From NCBI GenBank assembly GCA_003021335.1, contig PXQL01000055.1:3817-10168 (forward strand): a stretch of DNA of 6,352 nt, given 5' to 3'. This document shows, one piece after another, positions 1-6,191 of this stretch; the stretch's first letter is position 1, and each line of letters begins with the position of its first letter. Made by a program: the position numbers and the translations under genes. A model generated the notes under the pieces. That model saw nothing but the letters and a program-made list of their open reading frames with translations. It searched no databases and was not told the DNA's origin. Source of the stretch: Halobacteriales archaeon QH_10_67_13. Lineage in GTDB: Archaea; Halobacteriota; Halobacteria; Halobacteriales; Haloarculaceae.

Positions 1-351
1 GAGCTGCTGTTCGACGGTGTCGGACTCGATCTCCTCAGCGTCCTCGGTCGGCTCGACGGACTCGTACGGCCGGTGTTGCTCGACGTTGTCCTCGAGACAG
101 AGCACGTGATCGATCCACCGCTCGACGTCGGCTCGGTCGATCTCGGGGTCGTCGATGTACCCCTCGATCGTCTCGGCGTGGCGTTCGAGCAGGGCAGCGG
201 CGTCGGGATCCCGGTCGAACAGCCCGAACCACTCGTTGTTGTTGAAAAAGTCGGCGTGGGCCTCGACGTGGGTGATCACGGCCTTCTGGTCGGCCCGGTC
301 GGCGGCGGTCTCGAGCTGTTCTGCCTCGCGGCGCTTTTCGAAGTTACTCAT
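1..351 (-). CDS. spoVR: SpoVR/YcgB family protein, N-terminal part, runs off the left edge
   Basis: The first 117 codons are visible and open to the window edge, so the gene is partial here. The ATG at 351 is chosen because it follows a strong GGAGG six bases upstream and overlaps the end of the upstream VWA gene by 8 nt (ATGAGTAA). Recognition rests on residues 21-42, [12 protein letters not shown] then DFFNNNEWF, which match the conserved H-x(3)-H-x-x-FF-x-NN region of SpoVR proteins (HACYGHNSFFKNN in E. coli YcgB, from memory), and on being the last gene of a prkA-DUF444 cluster. SpoVR proteins are soluble, of unsettled biochemical function, and are needed for normal spore cortex in Bacillus. 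Odd point: in the family this region lies about 120 or more residues from the N-terminus, whereas here it starts near residue 24. The conserved block with the YPHW motif is absent, suggesting an in-frame deletion around residues 15-21. The family call is fairly sure; the deletion is inference. Confidence 0.8.
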   Translation of the reverse strand, partial: MSNFEKRREAEQLETAADRADQKAVITHVEAHADFFNNNEWFGLFDRDPDAAALLERHAETIEGYIDDPEIDRADVERWIDHVLCLEDNVEQHRPYESVEPTEDAEEIESDTVEQQL

Positions 352-1663
352 CGTTTTCCTCCGTGCTCAGGATCTCGTAGATCGCGGTCGTGACATCTTC
401 GGGACTAGAGACGTACGCGACCGCAACGTCGTCGGTCTCCCGGAACTGGCGCTCGACCTCCTCGGCGTGGGTGGCGTTGATCGCGTTGCCGGAGGGTTGG
501 GTCTCGACGTAGGCGTGCAGGTTGGCGTCGATCGACTCCATCAGCGGCACGACGTTTTCTTCGGTGTCGTTCGAGGAGTTCTCCGAGTCGCCGGCCGCGA
601 ACACGTACCGGTTCCACTCCTGCCAGGGGTACTCCGCGTCGAGTCGCTCGGCGGCCAGCTCGTAGGCACTTGAGATCCGCGTGCCACCCCCCGAGCGGAT
701 GCCAAAAAACTCCTGTCGGTCGACTTCCCAGGCGTCGGCGTCGTGGGCGATGTAGACGAACTCGGCGTTGTCGTACTTACCCTGCAGGTACCAGTCAAGC
801 GGCGTGAACGTCCGCTCGACCAGCTCGCGTTTCTTCTGGCGCATGCTGCCCGAGACGTCCCGGATGTTGACCACGACCACGTTCTTTTCCTGCTGTTCGA
901 CGGTCTCTGGATAGCGGTACCGCTCGTCCTGTCGGCGGAACGGCACCTGATCGATCCCCTCCCGGCGGATCCGCGCGGGGGTGTCGGTCCGCTCGACCTC
1001 GGCCTCCATCGTCGCCAGGTCCGGGTAGGTCTCGCGGTCGGTCTCTGATAGCTCTCTGTTTGCCTCCTCGATCCAGGCCCGCGAGACCGGCAGATTCTCC
1101 TCGGCGCGGGCCCAGTTGAAGACCTCCGCGGGACCCCAGCCCTCGATCTGCAGGGCCGCCCTCACATACTCCTCGTCGAAGTCCATCGCCAGCTTGCGCT
1201 TGAGTCCCTGCTTGAACAGCTGCTCGAAATCGAGCGTGCTGGTCGGCCCGGACCGACTGATATCGGTGAAATCGCCCTCTGTCTCCTCGACGACGGTCTT
1301 ACCCTTTGGCTCTAAGTCGAGTCCGAGCTCGTCGTCCAGCTCCTCGGCGAACTCCTCGGGATCCATCTCGTAGTACTCGTGCTCGCCGCCCTCCTCGCCG
1401 GGCTCGCCGTCCTCGCCGTCGTTGCCGGGCTCTGGCTCGCCGACCGGGTCCCCTGGCTGGGGGGTGCCGTCGGCTCCCTGCCCGACCCCGCCCATGTCCC
1501 GCTGGTCGTAGGCAAATTCCGGCAGGTCGACGATCTTGATCGGCACCCGCACCGCGTCGCGGCTGCTGCCGTTCAGGTCGCCGTACTGGATGAACTCCGC
1601 CAAATCCTCCCGGCGTTGCTCACCAACCTGTCGGAACCGCTCTAAGTCGTCTCTCAGTCCCAT
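344..1663 (-). CDS. yeaH: DUF444 / YeaH-type von Willebrand factor A domain protein
   Basis: A 439-residue protein, close to the length of E. coli YeaH. Residues 38-57 hold the conserved [13 protein letters not shown] segment followed by RDMGGVGQG. Residues about 60-112 form a Gly/Pro/Glu/Asp-rich flexible linker. The C-terminal third is a VWA-like domain: a beta strand [14 protein letters not shown] at 261-274 carries the MIDAS D-x-S-G-S (D269, S271, S273), GGGTRISSA at 325-333 probably supplies the MIDAS threonine (T328), and the AAGDS strand at 356-360 probably the last acidic ligand (D359). VWA domains with intact MIDAS bind a divalent metal and partner proteins, and by analogy with MoxR/VWA systems this protein should be the adaptor or effector of the PrkA ATPases. 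A longer open frame reaches back to 1801, but the start at 1663 is preferred because AGGTGA lies 7 nt upstream and the extra 46 residues are Arg-rich and unlike the family. It overlaps the PrkA2 stop by 10 nt and the SpoVR start by 8 nt. It looks intact. Confidence 0.9.
   Translation of the reverse strand: MGLRDDLERFRQVGEQRREDLAEFIQYGDLNGSSRDAVRVPIKIVDLPEFAYDQRDMGGVGQGADGTPQPGDPVGEPEPGNDGEDGEPGEEGGEHEYYEMDPEEFAEELDDELGLDLEPKGKTVVEETEGDFTDISRSGPTSTLDFEQLFKQGLKRKLAMDFDEEYVRAALQIEGWGPAEVFNWARAEENLPVSRAWIEEANRELSETDRETYPDLATMEAEVERTDTPARIRREGIDQVPFRRQDERYRYPETVEQQEKNVVVVNIRDVSGSMRQKKRELVERTFTPLDWYLQGKYDNAEFVYIAHDADAWEVDRQEFFGIRSGGGTRISSAYELAAERLDAEYPWQEWNRYVFAAGDSENSSNDTEENVVPLMESIDANLHAYVETQPSGNAINATHAEEVERQFRETDDVAVAYVSSPEDVTTAIYEILSTEENDE
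358..362 (-). promoter_or_regulatory. Shine-Dalgarno GGAGG for the SpoVR gene
   Basis: GGAGG lies 6 nt upstream of the ATG at 351, inside the final codons of the DUF444 gene. It supports the very short SpoVR N-terminus as the genuine start and shows that the missing family block is not simply an upstream mis-called start, since the upstream sequence is DUF444 coding sequence. Confidence 0.7.
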
Positions 1664-3942
1664 CGGTAGCTCACCTGACTCATGACGTGGCGGCTGGTCA
1701 GCTCGGCGGAGGCCTCGCTGTAGCCGTACAGTTCGCGCATGTTCTCGATCGTGGCGGCTTTCAGTTCCGCCGTCTGGGTGCCTTCGGGCGGCGAGTCCCA
1801 CTGTCGCGGGTCAAAGTCCTCGAAGGTTCGGGCGACATCGTCCCAGTCGTGGCTGCCCAGCACCGTCTTGATCACCGGGATTTCCTTGGGATTGACGTCT
1901 CCGACCCGGAACTGCTCGTCGCGATGACGCCAGGCGTGGCGGTTCAACGCGGTGATGATCTTCTCGATCCGGAACTTCCGGACCTCCTCGTGGGGCTTGT
2001 CGCCGGTGTAGTTGTCCTCGTCGAACCGGCCCAGATGTTCGATCTCGAAGATCTTCATCGCGAGCAGGTCCGGCGGCACCAGCTCGCCGCGCTCGTTCTC
2101 GATGCGCTCGCCCTCGGCCCAGGCGTAGACGTTCTCGACGTACTCCTCGACGGTTGCCTCGCTGACGCGCTTGTCCCGCATCAGGGCGTCCAGGACGTCC
2201 GCCTCTTGCCGGTCGAACACGTGGTTTTTCACCGGCACCACGCGCTCCTCGAACTCCCTGGCCTCGGTGCTTGAAAACACCGGCGCCTCCGAGAGTCGCT
2301 CGGCCATCGCGTTCAACACGTCCCGGGGCATCACGACGTCCCCGACCGGCAGCTCCTCGTGGACGCGGTCGGTGGCCTCGTGGAGCAGGTCGGCGATCAC
2401 GTCCCGGGTGAACGTCACGGGAATCCCGTGGTCGCCGTCCGCGGCGGCGTCGTCGAACTCGAAGGCCTCGATGTCGATCTCCTCGTCGCCCTCCCGCAGG
2501 TACCCCCGATCGAACAGCAGCGCCTTCTCGACCAGGTCGACGTCCTCCGGGAGGTCGGTCGCGTCGAGTCGGGTCACGACCGCGTACAGCGCCGCCGCCT
2601 CGATCGCGTGGGGGGCGAGCTCGCGCTCCCGGACCACGTCCCTGCGGGTCCGGATTCCGACGGGCTCGCGGATCCGGCCTTCGAGTTCGTCCCAGCTCGC
2701 GGCGTCCCAGACCCGAGTCTGGTCGGTGAGCTCTCGGCGAAGCAGTTCCGCTTCGAGCGAGAGGTTCGTTAGGTAGCCGAACGTCCGCCGGTCGAGCCGG
2801 CGTTTGAGCGCCTTCAGCGGGTCCTGGCCCTCGCGGTCCGCGTGCTGATTGAGCTGGTTCTCGAGGTCCGGGTTCGAGATAATCACGAGCTGGGTGTCGA
2901 CGTCCATGCCGATGCTCTTATCGAGCTTAACGTGACCCTCGTCGGGGACGTTCAACAGCTTCTGGAGCAGGTCGGCGTGCTGGGCGGCGTCCTCGACGAC
3001 GGTGAGCAGGCCGTTGCCCTGCGAGAGCACGCCGTCGTAGGAAAACGCCTGGGGGTTCTTTCGCCCCCGAGAGTCAAGTTCCCTGAGCATCCCGTTCATC
3101 CACGTGCCCACGAGCCGCTCTTTGGGCGTGCCCTCGTCTTCGGAGTGGAGCACGCCGATCCCGCGGCCGACGTCGACGACATAGTTTTTTACCCGGAGGT
3201 GCTCGGGGTCGGTCACCGCCGAGAACAGCTCCTCGACGCCCTCCCGGCGGTACTGCTCTTCGAGGTACTCGTAGGCCTCCCGGCTGAACGGATCGAGGTC
3301 CGTCTCCGCCCGGACAGGGATGTGATCGTCCGCCCGGTCGTTGAGCGTCTCCAAGAGGTCGGCCCGCACGGAGTCGGGAAACACCGCGAGCGGACGGGTC
3401 TGGACCGGACTCTCGTACCAGTCGTCCTCGTCGGTGGGCTCGGTGTCCCCGTAGGTAACTCCGCGGGCGTCGCCCGCGCCACCGGCGACGTTCCACTCGA
3501 TCGTGTACCGCCGGCCGGCCTCGGTCTTCGAGTACTCGTTGAGCCCGTTGACCAGACACCGCTTGAGTTCGGACTTGCCGGTCGCGGTCGGCCCGGCCAG
3601 CCAGATGATCTTCTCGTCTTTGCCCCGCCCGGCCGCGATCGACCGCAGGTCGTCGACAAACCGGTTGAGCACTTCGGTGTTGCCCAGGATCGCGTGTTCG
3701 CCGTCGTTCCACGGGTCGTCGAAAAACCGGTAGCGCTCTTTCTCCTCGCCCTCCTCGATGACCGTCCGGGTGCCGGCGTGTTCGATCGCGTCGAGCAGGT
3801 ATTTCGGGGCGTGGGCGGCCATGCGCGGCTCCGAGAGCACGCGCTCGACGTACTCGTCGAGCCCCAGTGGCGCCTGGTAGGTCTCGTCGAGCGCGCGGTC
3901 GGCAGCCGCGACGTACTCGCCGCCGGCGTCGCGGTCGCTCAT
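1654..3942 (-). CDS. prkA2: Second PrkA-type AAA+ protein (annotated as serine protein kinase family)
   Basis: A 762-residue protein with the PrkA layout: an N-terminal helical segment (about 22-60), then AAA+ domain from about 85 ([15 protein letters not shown]), Walker A GPTATGKS at 117-124 (K123), a Walker B-like strand GLLTVVED at 311-318 (E317, D318), a sensor-1-like strand QLVIISNPD at 351-359, and an arginine-rich RRLDRR at 381-386 that may supply finger residues. The C-terminal region (about 430-762) is alpha-helical and ends in a part that parallels the PrkA C-terminal domain. It is longer than bacterial PrkA (about 630-650 residues), mainly after the ATPase. Family proteins were labelled serine kinases; the B. 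subtilis protein has also been reported to act as an ATP-dependent protease (from memory), so the activity is open. The ATG at 3942 follows the prkA1 stop by one base, so translation is probably coupled. No frameshift or missing block is evident. It is likely a partner of the upstream paralogue and of the downstream VWA protein. Confidence 0.9.
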   Translation of the reverse strand: MSDRDAGGEYVAAADRALDETYQAPLGLDEYVERVLSEPRMAAHAPKYLLDAIEHAGTRTVIEEGEEKERYRFFDDPWNDGEHAILGNTEVLNRFVDDLRSIAAGRGKDEKIIWLAGPTATGKSELKRCLVNGLNEYSKTEAGRRYTIEWNVAGGAGDARGVTYGDTEPTDEDDWYESPVQTRPLAVFPDSVRADLLETLNDRADDHIPVRAETDLDPFSREAYEYLEEQYRREGVEELFSAVTDPEHLRVKNYVVDVGRGIGVLHSEDEGTPKERLVGTWMNGMLRELDSRGRKNPQAFSYDGVLSQGNGLLTVVEDAAQHADLLQKLLNVPDEGHVKLDKSIGMDVDTQLVIISNPDLENQLNQHADREGQDPLKALKRRLDRRTFGYLTNLSLEAELLRRELTDQTRVWDAASWDELEGRIREPVGIRTRRDVVRERELAPHAIEAAALYAVVTRLDATDLPEDVDLVEKALLFDRGYLREGDEEIDIEAFEFDDAAADGDHGIPVTFTRDVIADLLHEATDRVHEELPVGDVVMPRDVLNAMAERLSEAPVFSSTEAREFEERVVPVKNHVFDRQEADVLDALMRDKRVSEATVEEYVENVYAWAEGERIENERGELVPPDLLAMKIFEIEHLGRFDEDNYTGDKPHEEVRKFRIEKIITALNRHAWRHRDEQFRVGDVNPKEIPVIKTVLGSHDWDDVARTFEDFDPRQWDSPPEGTQTAELKAATIENMRELYGYSEASAELTSRHVMSQVSYRWD
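1671..1676 (-). promoter_or_regulatory. Shine-Dalgarno AGGTGA for the DUF444 gene
   Basis: AGGTGA matches the conserved archaeal 16S rRNA 3' tail and ends 7 nt before the ATG at 1663. It lies within the last codons of prkA2, so re-initiating ribosomes can load before that gene's stop. It decides the DUF444 start against the longer frame beginning at 1801. Confidence 0.7.
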
Positions 3943-3943
3943 C

Positions 3944-4639
3944 TTACTCGCTCATCTCGCTTTTGGCGACCTCCGCGCCGGCGAACTCAAGTACTTCCCG
4001 AGCACCGGCCTCGGAGTACCCCTGCTCGATCAGCGCGTCGATCCACTCGGCGCGCTCGTCGTCGTCCATCTCGCCGCTCGAGACAAGCGCCGAGAAGTTG
4101 ATATTGTGTTTCTTGTCCTCCCAGAGCTTTCGCTCGAGGGCCCGCCGGGAGACCCAGTTCGCGACCTCCTGCCGGAAGTCGTTTTTCCGGTCCTCGGGAA
4201 TCTCGAGTTTCTTCTCGACGCCCCGGAGGAACTGCTCGTCGGGCTCCTGCTCGCGGCCGGTGATCTCGTCCTCGACGGTGTCGTCGTCGATGTAAGCCAT
4301 CACGTGGTCCATGTACTTCTCGCCCTGCCGACGGATCTCGTCGATGTCGTACGCGAGCGCGGCCCGAACGTCTTCGATGGCCCGCTCCTTGTACTCCTCG
4401 CGGACGAGTTCGAGATAACGGTGGTACGTCTCGAAGTTCTCCTCCGGAATGGAGCCGTGGTTTTCGATGTTCTCTTCGAGGTGGTTGAACGTCGTCAGCG
4501 GGGAGAGGAACTCCCGGTCGCGGTGCATCGAGTCCATGATCGCCTCGGCGATCTCGTCGCCGATAAACCGCGGGGAGACCCCCTCCATGCCCTCGCCGAG
4601 CTCGGTCTTCTCCTCGGCCTCCTCGCGGAGCTTCTTCAC
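3944..4639 (-). CDS. prkA1: PrkA1 C-terminal fragment (PrkA C-terminal domain), no good start of its own
   Basis: 231 residues if begun at the GTG at 4639; the same frame is open and family-like upstream to about 4726, so the GTG is probably an internal valine. The fragment contains GVSPRFIGDEI (20-30), ENHGSIPEENF (59-69), EEYKERAIEDVRAALAYD (81-98), MDHVMAYIDDDTVED (110-124), GREQEPDEQFL (128-138) and a terminal helical segment ending IEQGYSEAGAREVLEF (204-219). This order parallels the C-terminal domain of bacterial PrkA, which is held to carry the kinase activity. No ribosome-binding site precedes the GTG. Relative to the B. subtilis protein as I remember it, about 17 residues appear to be missing after WVSRRA at 162-167. 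It ends one base before the prkA2 start and would supply coupling for it if translated. Confidence 0.7.
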   Translation of the reverse strand: MKKLREEAEEKTELGEGMEGVSPRFIGDEIAEAIMDSMHRDREFLSPLTTFNHLEENIENHGSIPEENFETYHRYLELVREEYKERAIEDVRAALAYDIDEIRRQGEKYMDHVMAYIDDDTVEDEITGREQEPDEQFLRGVEKKLEIPEDRKNDFRQEVANWVSRRALERKLWEDKKHNINFSALVSSGEMDDDERAEWIDALIEQGYSEAGAREVLEFAGAEVAKSEMSE

Positions 4640-4692
4640 GTCGATGTCCTCGCTCTCGTCGATTTCGCCGTTGTAGGCTTTGGCCTTCTGTG

Positions 4693-5958
4693 TCAGATCA
4701 ACCCGCGAGGAGTCGGGCTCTTCGGGGTGAGCACGCCGAACAGCCCGGCCATCTGCAGGGTGTGCGGCTCGACGTGGATGTCGGGCACGTCGGCGTTGCG
4801 CAGCATCTTCCAGTAGATCTCGGACTCGGCCTCGTACTGGAGGACGTACGGGAAGTCGATCCGCTTGGTGCGGTCGTTGAACGCCTCCATCTTCTCGTCG
4901 CCCTTCTTCTCGCGGTACTCGGGCATGTTCGTCCGCCCGACGATCACCTGATCGATGTCGATCCGCGGGTTGTTCTTCGGCTTGATCGTCTGCTCCTGTG
5001 AGGCGTGCAGGAAGTCGTAGAGGAACTCCCGCTGGAGCTTCAGCAGCTCCTCGCCGGAGAAGATGCCGCGATTCGCGCGACAGAACGCGCCCGAGTAGTC
5101 GAACGCGCGGGGGTCGGACTCACCGTAGACGGCCAGCTTGGAGTAGTTGACCGTACCCGTCAGCTCCGTCTCGTCCTGATTCTTCTTGTCCTTCGGCTCA
5201 AACGTCTCGATGGCCTGTCGCTTGTTCTCGTCGGCGACGAGCCGGATCACCTCCACGTGGTTATCCAGAACGGCCTGCAGGTCGTCGTCGTAGTGGTCGA
5301 GCAGCCGGTCCATGTAGAACTCGCTGGCGGGGTCGAGCGCCTGCTCGTTGCTGATGGTGTAGGGCGCGTCGAGCCGCTCGTTCAGCTCCTCGATCACCGT
5401 GTCGCGCTGTGGCTGTGGAAGCAACACCAGCGGGTCCTGATTCATCGGCGACCGAACGGTGTCGTCCTCGGGGTCCTGATCCGCGATGACATCGCGGAGA
5501 TTAGTCCACCGGAAGGTGTACATCCGGCCCTCCTCACGCGCCGTGTAATCCTCGAAGTAAAGTCGGATCTGCCGGTCGAGGTGTGACTTCCCGGAGCCGA
5601 CCGGCCCGAGCAGGAGCTTGATGCGCTTCTCCGGCCCGAGACCGCGGGCACCGGACTTCACTTTGTTGACGAACTGGTGGATCGACTCGTGGACCTCGCG
5701 CCCGTAGAAGACGTTCTCGCCGTCGCCGACGGGGTCTTCGCTCGCGATGTGATACTCGACGACACCGTCTTCTTCGTCGTACTCGGTGCCGTAGAAGTCG
5801 AACATATCCGCGACTCGTTGGTGGGCGTTGCGCGCCACCTTCGGGTCCGAGTAACACTCCTCGAGATACCAGTCGAACGAGCGCGCCTCGCGCAGGTCCG
5901 TTGGGATCGAGTCTCGGTACTCCTCGGAGAGCTGTTGCAGGGTTTCCATGTCGCTCAT
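4693..5958 (-). CDS. prkA1: PrkA1 N-terminal fragment: AAA+ ATPase half
   Basis: 421 codons as read. Residues 27-58 (SFDWYLEECYSDP to MFDFYG) match the PrkA N-terminal segment, and FYGREVHESIHQFVNKV at 84-100 precedes the nucleotide-binding core. Walker A is GPVGSGKS at 118-125 (K124). NYSKLAVYGESDPRAFDYSG (271-290) and RANRGIFSGEELLKLQ (294-309) sit where the family has its Walker B strand, though the classical hydrophobic strand plus Asp-Glu is poorly formed; E303 and E304 are the only nearby candidates. VIVGRTNMPEY at 338-348 is sensor-1-like, followed by NDRTKRIDFPY at 361-371. The last ten or so residues, after LT at 410-411, are out of frame and unlike the family. The open frame extends to a GTG at 6045, but ATG 5958 is preferred: the protein from there begins MSDMETL like its paralogue, whereas the 29-residue extension is basic and unlike haloarchaeal N-termini. 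The upstream GGTTGA is only a weak ribosome site; M4 is an alternative start. Confidence 0.85.
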   Translation of the reverse strand: MSDMETLQQLSEEYRDSIPTDLREARSFDWYLEECYSDPKVARNAHQRVADMFDFYGTEYDEEDGVVEYHIASEDPVGDGENVFYGREVHESIHQFVNKVKSGARGLGPEKRIKLLLGPVGSGKSHLDRQIRLYFEDYTAREEGRMYTFRWTNLRDVIADQDPEDDTVRSPMNQDPLVLLPQPQRDTVIEELNERLDAPYTISNEQALDPASEFYMDRLLDHYDDDLQAVLDNHVEVIRLVADENKRQAIETFEPKDKKNQDETELTGTVNYSKLAVYGESDPRAFDYSGAFCRANRGIFSGEELLKLQREFLYDFLHASQEQTIKPKNNPRIDIDQVIVGRTNMPEYREKKGDEKMEAFNDRTKRIDFPYVLQYEAESEIYWKMLRNADVPDIHVEPHTLQMAGLFGVLTPKSPTPRGLI

Positions 5959-6191
5959 TGATATCAACCGACTGCGTCGGTGTTTGTTGGGCCGGTCGGC
6001 GCCGAGACACGTGCTGTGATTCGTGTGTCCGGCTACGCTGAACACCTCCCGACCGGCGATGGAATTCGGGGAAGGCGTTTTCGTTACTACGTCCTAAACA
6101 ACGGGTTGCGTTAGCATAACCCTTGTGTCGAAGCACACCTCACGTTCCGGCGTATCGCCGCGCTGAAGCGCTCGGGCGGCCATCGCTACGT
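5959..6191. promoter_or_regulatory. Divergent intergenic region between prkA1 and the 6192 gene
   Basis: This 233-bp stretch lies between two divergent starts and must carry both promoters. It is locally more AT-rich around 6078-6122 than the flanking genes. TATA-like strings are weak: TTTAGG on the minus strand near 6090-6095 and GCATAAC on the plus strand near 6114-6120. Neither is placed or composed well enough to name as a box A. No tRNA, open reading frame of note or rho-independent-type terminator is seen. A GGAGGTG match to the 16S tail on the minus strand at 6043-6049 is not followed by a plausible small gene. Confidence 0.4.
6110..6120. promoter_or_regulatory. Perfect dyad GTTA-gca-TAAC, candidate operator
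   Basis: An 11-bp perfect inverted repeat with a 3-bp centre sits in the divergent intergenic region, inside a looser GGGTT...AACCC pair at 6103-6107 and 6118-6122. It lies 72 bp from the plus-strand ATG and about 150 bp from prkA1. Its position suits a shared operator or a bidirectional promoter element, but a dyad this short can arise by chance and no regulator is visible. Confidence 0.2.

Larger units (their letters stand above)
3944..5958 (-). pseudogene. prkA1: First PrkA-type AAA+ protein gene, interrupted by a -1 frameshift
   Basis: Two open frames here encode successive parts of one PrkA protein. The ATPase half runs in frame to codon ACC at 4728-4726, then continues into a short wrong-frame tail ending at TGA 4695-4693. 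The other frame, read from CCC at 4726-4724, gives PEEPDSSRVDLTQKAKAY and continues without a stop through the PrkA C-terminal domain to TAA at 3946-3944. Adding one C to the four-C run (plus strand GGGG, 4724-4727) restores a continuous 671-residue protein, matching the family in length and order. Nothing around the site looks like a classical slippery heptamer with downstream pseudoknot, so a real indel mutation or a homopolymer sequence error is more likely than programmed frameshifting. The gene is first in the minus-strand operon. Whether it is truly non-functional cannot be told from this sequence alone. Confidence 0.75.

Noticed and set aside
1356..1492. Repetitive GC-rich stretch as a possible DNA repeat
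   Set aside because: It is the coding sequence of the Gly/Glu/Pro-rich linker in the DUF444 protein; the repetition follows from the low-complexity protein.
1664..1801. 46-codon N-terminal extension of the DUF444 protein
   Set aside because: It would overlap prkA2 coding sequence by 148 nt, is Arg-rich, and the internal ATG at 1663 has a good AGGTGA at proper spacing.
2842..4101. Plus-strand 419-codon open frame opposite prkA2
   Set aside because: It is antisense to a clearly recognisable AAA+ gene. Long antisense frames are expected in GC-rich haloarchaeal genes, and its translation is repetitive in Val/Leu/Arg/Gly with no recognisable motif.
4715..4735. Programmed -1 ribosomal frameshift in prkA1
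   Set aside because: The short C run is not a standard X-XXY-YYZ heptamer and I see no stable downstream hairpin or pseudoknot. A mutation or sequence error is simpler.
4106..4816. Plus-strand 236-codon open frame opposite prkA1
   Set aside because: It is antisense to PrkA-like coding sequence and hydrophobic by codon complementarity; no family resemblance or ribosome site.
5959..6045. 29-codon N-terminal extension of PrkA1 from GTG at 6045
   Set aside because: The GGAGGTG overlaps the GTG itself and cannot serve as its ribosome site. The added residues are basic and Cys/His-containing, unlike the acidic protein, and MSDMETL at 5958 looks like a normal start.
6160..6171. GCGC-tgaa-GCGC hairpin upstream of the 6192 gene
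   Set aside because: A 4-bp GC stem in GC-rich DNA is common by chance and lacks a T tract or conserved loop, so it is not called as a terminator or riboregulator.
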